Shown piece by piece: positions 6,959 through 8,163 of a DNA stretch of 8,163 nt. Each line of letters opens with the position of its first letter. Positions within the stretch are counted from its first letter, which is position 1. This stretch comes from Brevundimonas sp. UBA986 (GTDB lineage Bacteria; Pseudomonadota; Alphaproteobacteria; Caulobacterales; Caulobacteraceae): contig DBBK01000113.1 of the NCBI GenBank assembly GCA_002292165.1, positions 4,287-12,449 on the forward strand. Reading direction: 5' to 3'. Both the position numbers and the translations under genes were made by a program. The notes under the pieces were generated by a model. That model was not told the DNA's origin. It ran no database searches and saw only the letters and a program-made list of their open reading frames with translations.

Positions 6959-6987
6959 TTGCGTACCGGGATTTCCGTGGCTAGCGT
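6959..6987 (+). promoter_or_regulatory. Possible sigma-70-type promoter for the permease
   Basis: TTGCGT (6959-6964) and TAGCGT (6982-6987) are spaced 17 bases apart, and GCTA overlaps the second element as in the GCTA-type -10 known from Caulobacter housekeeping promoters. The -10 match is poor beyond GCTA, so this is only the best candidate in the gap. If it is used, transcription would begin near 6994, which would put the 5' end inside the hairpin at 6991-7015. Confidence 0.25.
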
Positions 6988-6990
6988 CCC

Positions 6991-7015
6991 GCCCAAACCG
7001 GCAGGAGCCGGGGGC
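6991..7015 (+). promoter_or_regulatory. Hairpin in the permease upstream region
   Basis: GCCC (6991-6994) pairs with GGGC (7012-7015). After a three-base AAA bulge, CCGGC (6998-7002) pairs with GCCGG (7007-7011) around an AGGA loop. The stem has nine pairs, all G-C, and ends 20 bases before the ATG. No U-tract follows, so it is not a classical terminator. It may influence transcript stability or translation of the permease, or be a DNA site for a regulator. Chance occurrence in GC-rich DNA is possible. Confidence 0.35.
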
Positions 7016-7035
7016 AACAAGTCGAGGGGTAATCC

Positions 7036-8163
7036 ATGTGGCGCGTTAAATCGCTAGACGCGATTCTAGCCACGGCCGAGAAGAAGTCTCTTCATCGGTC
7101 GCTAGGTCCAATCCAACTGACCCTTCTGGGGATCGGGGCCATCATCGGCACCGGCATTTTCGTTCTGACCGCGGCCGCCTCGCAAAAGGCCGGTCCAGGC
7201 ATGATGCTCAGCTTCGTGATCGCCGGCGCGGTCTGCGCGGTCGCCGCGCTCTGCTACTCCGAACTGGCGGCCATGGCCCCGGTTTCGGGCTCCGCCTACA
7301 CCTATACCTACGCCGTCATGGGCGAACTGCTGGCCTGGTGCGTCGGCTGGGCCCTGATCCTCGAATACGCCGTGGCGGCCTCGGCCGTATCGGTCGGCTG
7401 GTCGGGCTATGTGCTGGGGCTCATAGAGAACGGGCTGCATTTCGACTTCCCTGATCTTCTATCCGCCGGGCCGACCTGGGCCATGAAGGGCTTCATCCCG
7501 GTGCCTGACTTCTCGGCGGGCATCGTCAATGTTCCGGCCATCATCGTGGCCCTGGCCGTGACCGGCCTGCTGATCCTTGGCACCACGGAATCTGCGCGCG
7601 TCAACGCCATCCTGGTGGCGATCAAGGTCATCGCACTGACGGTCTTCATCGCCCTGACCCTGCCGGTCATCGACACCGCCAACCTGTCGCCCTTCACGCC
7701 CAACGGCATGTTCGGCGCCTATTCGGGCATGGGCGTCGTCGGCGCCGCGGCCTCGATCTTCTTCGCCTACGTCGGCTTCGACGCGGTTTCGACCGCCGCC
7801 GAGGAGACCAAGAACCCGCAGAAGAACGTTCCGATCGGCCTGATCGGTTCGCTGGCCTTCTGTACGGTCTTCTATCTGCTGGTCGCCCTCGGCGCCGCCG
7901 GCGCGATCGGCGCCCAGCCGGTGCTCGGCCTTGACGGTTCGGCCGTCGAGCCCGGTTCGCCCGCCTTCGTCGCCGCCTGCGCCCTGCCCGCCAACGCCCA
8001 GCAACTGGTCTGCTCGAACGAGGCCCTGGCCCACGTCCTGCGCGTGATCGGTCACCCGCAGGTCGGTAACGCCCTCGGCCTGGCCGCCATGCTGGCCCTG
8101 CCGTCGGTCATCCTGATGATGATCTACGGCCAGACCCGTATCTTCTTCGTCATGGCGCGCGAC
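7036..8163 (+). CDS. APC-superfamily amino acid permease (3' end outside window)
   Basis: The frame runs from ATG 7036 to the window end with no stop, giving 376 residues; relatives are usually about 470-550. KKSLHRSLGPIQLTLLGIGA (16-35) leads into IIGTGIFVLTA (36-46), the unwound helix 1 that binds the substrate amine and carboxylate. PVSGSAYTYTY (82-92) opens helix 3. GTTESARVN (182-190) is the cytoplasmic loop after helix 4. FFAYVGFDAVSTAAEETKNP (242-261) is the helix 6 and loop signature of cationic-amino-acid-transporter (CAT/YfnA-like) permeases. GQTRIFFVMARD (365-376) starts the next cytoplasmic loop. It should import amino acids across the inner membrane by proton coupling; specificity is not readable. 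An unusually long periplasmic loop with two cysteines lies at about 290-343. GAGGGG six bases upstream supports the start. The first 25 codons include three CTA leucine codons, unlike the rest of the gene. It is transcribed divergently from hrpB. Confidence 0.93.
   Translation, partial: MWRVKSLDAILATAEKKSLHRSLGPIQLTLLGIGAIIGTGIFVLTAAASQKAGPGMMLSFVIAGAVCAVAALCYSELAAMAPVSGSAYTYTYAVMGELLAWCVGWALILEYAVAASAVSVGWSGYVLGLIENGLHFDFPDLLSAGPTWAMKGFIPVPDFSAGIVNVPAIIVALAVTGLLILGTTESARVNAILVAIKVIALTVFIALTLPVIDTANLSPFTPNGMFGAYSGMGVVGAAASIFFAYVGFDAVSTAAEETKNPQKNVPIGLIGSLAFCTVFYLLVALGAAGAIGAQPVLGLDGSAVEPGSPAFVAACALPANAQQLVCSNEALAHVLRVIGHPQVGNALGLAAMLALPSVILMMIYGQTRIFFVMARD

Larger units (their letters stand above)
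6847..7035. promoter_or_regulatory. Divergent intergenic control region between hrpB and amino acid permease
   Basis: This 189-base gap separates two divergent start codons and must carry both promoters. It holds a perfect ACCGGC/GCCGGT inverted repeat (6901-6918, six-base loop) on the hrpB side, a larger hairpin (6991-7015) on the permease side and two CTAG tetranucleotides, with three more in the first codons of the permease. GAGGGG at 7024-7029, six bases before ATG 7036, is a good Shine-Dalgarno. I see no conserved riboswitch fold and no recognisable operator for a named regulator. Confidence 0.7.

Noticed and set aside
7459..8055. A 198-codon minus-strand frame opposite the permease
   Set aside because: It has highly repetitive Gly/Asp/Arg composition and is antisense to a well-supported membrane protein.
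1..8163. Search for a novel defence, mobile or biosynthetic system
   Set aside because: No transposase, integrase, toxin-antitoxin pair, nuclease, repeat array or biosynthetic cluster is present. The helicase is HrpB with its own C-terminal domain, not a defence-island helicase, and its neighbours are transport and housekeeping genes.

Overview
The window is GC-rich, densely packed chromosomal DNA with strong G/C-ending codon bias. Gene content and protein style point to an alphaproteobacterium, most likely of the Caulobacterales (Brevundimonas- or Caulobacter-like). That placement is inferred from protein resemblance, since no rRNA or other phylogenetic marker is present. I see no mobile element, CRISPR array, tRNA, rRNA or integration scar, and every gene reads as intact apart from the two cut by the window edges.

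Layout from left to right: (1) positions 1-1187, plus strand, hold the tail of a class I SAM-dependent methyltransferase and, overlapping it by four bases (ATGA), a complete SpoU/TrmH-family RNA 2'-O-ribose methyltransferase. This looks like a two-gene RNA-modification operon. (2) Positions 1191-3537, minus strand, hold two membrane transporters in one direction: an SBF-like (bile acid:sodium symporter superfamily) carrier first and an MHS-type major facilitator after it. (3) Positions 3538-3665 are a short divergent intergenic region with a 17-base interrupted palindrome. (4) Positions 3666-4403, plus strand, encode an exported protein of unknown function whose C-terminus resembles a TonB C-terminal domain. 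(5) Positions 4414-6846, minus strand, encode the DEAH-type helicase HrpB. (6) Positions 6847-7035 are a divergent control region with two hairpins and an unusual cluster of CTAG tetranucleotides. (7) From 7036 to the end, plus strand, lies an APC-superfamily amino acid permease, truncated by the window edge after 376 residues.

Most of this is ordinary housekeeping and transport content. The two convergent gene pairs are extremely tight, with 3 and 10 bases between stop codons, leaving no room for a conventional terminator between them. The points most worth a second look are the uncharacterised secreted protein, the CTAG-rich leader of the permease with its hairpin, and a long periplasmic loop with two cysteines in the permease. 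I did not find convincing evidence of a new multi-gene system.
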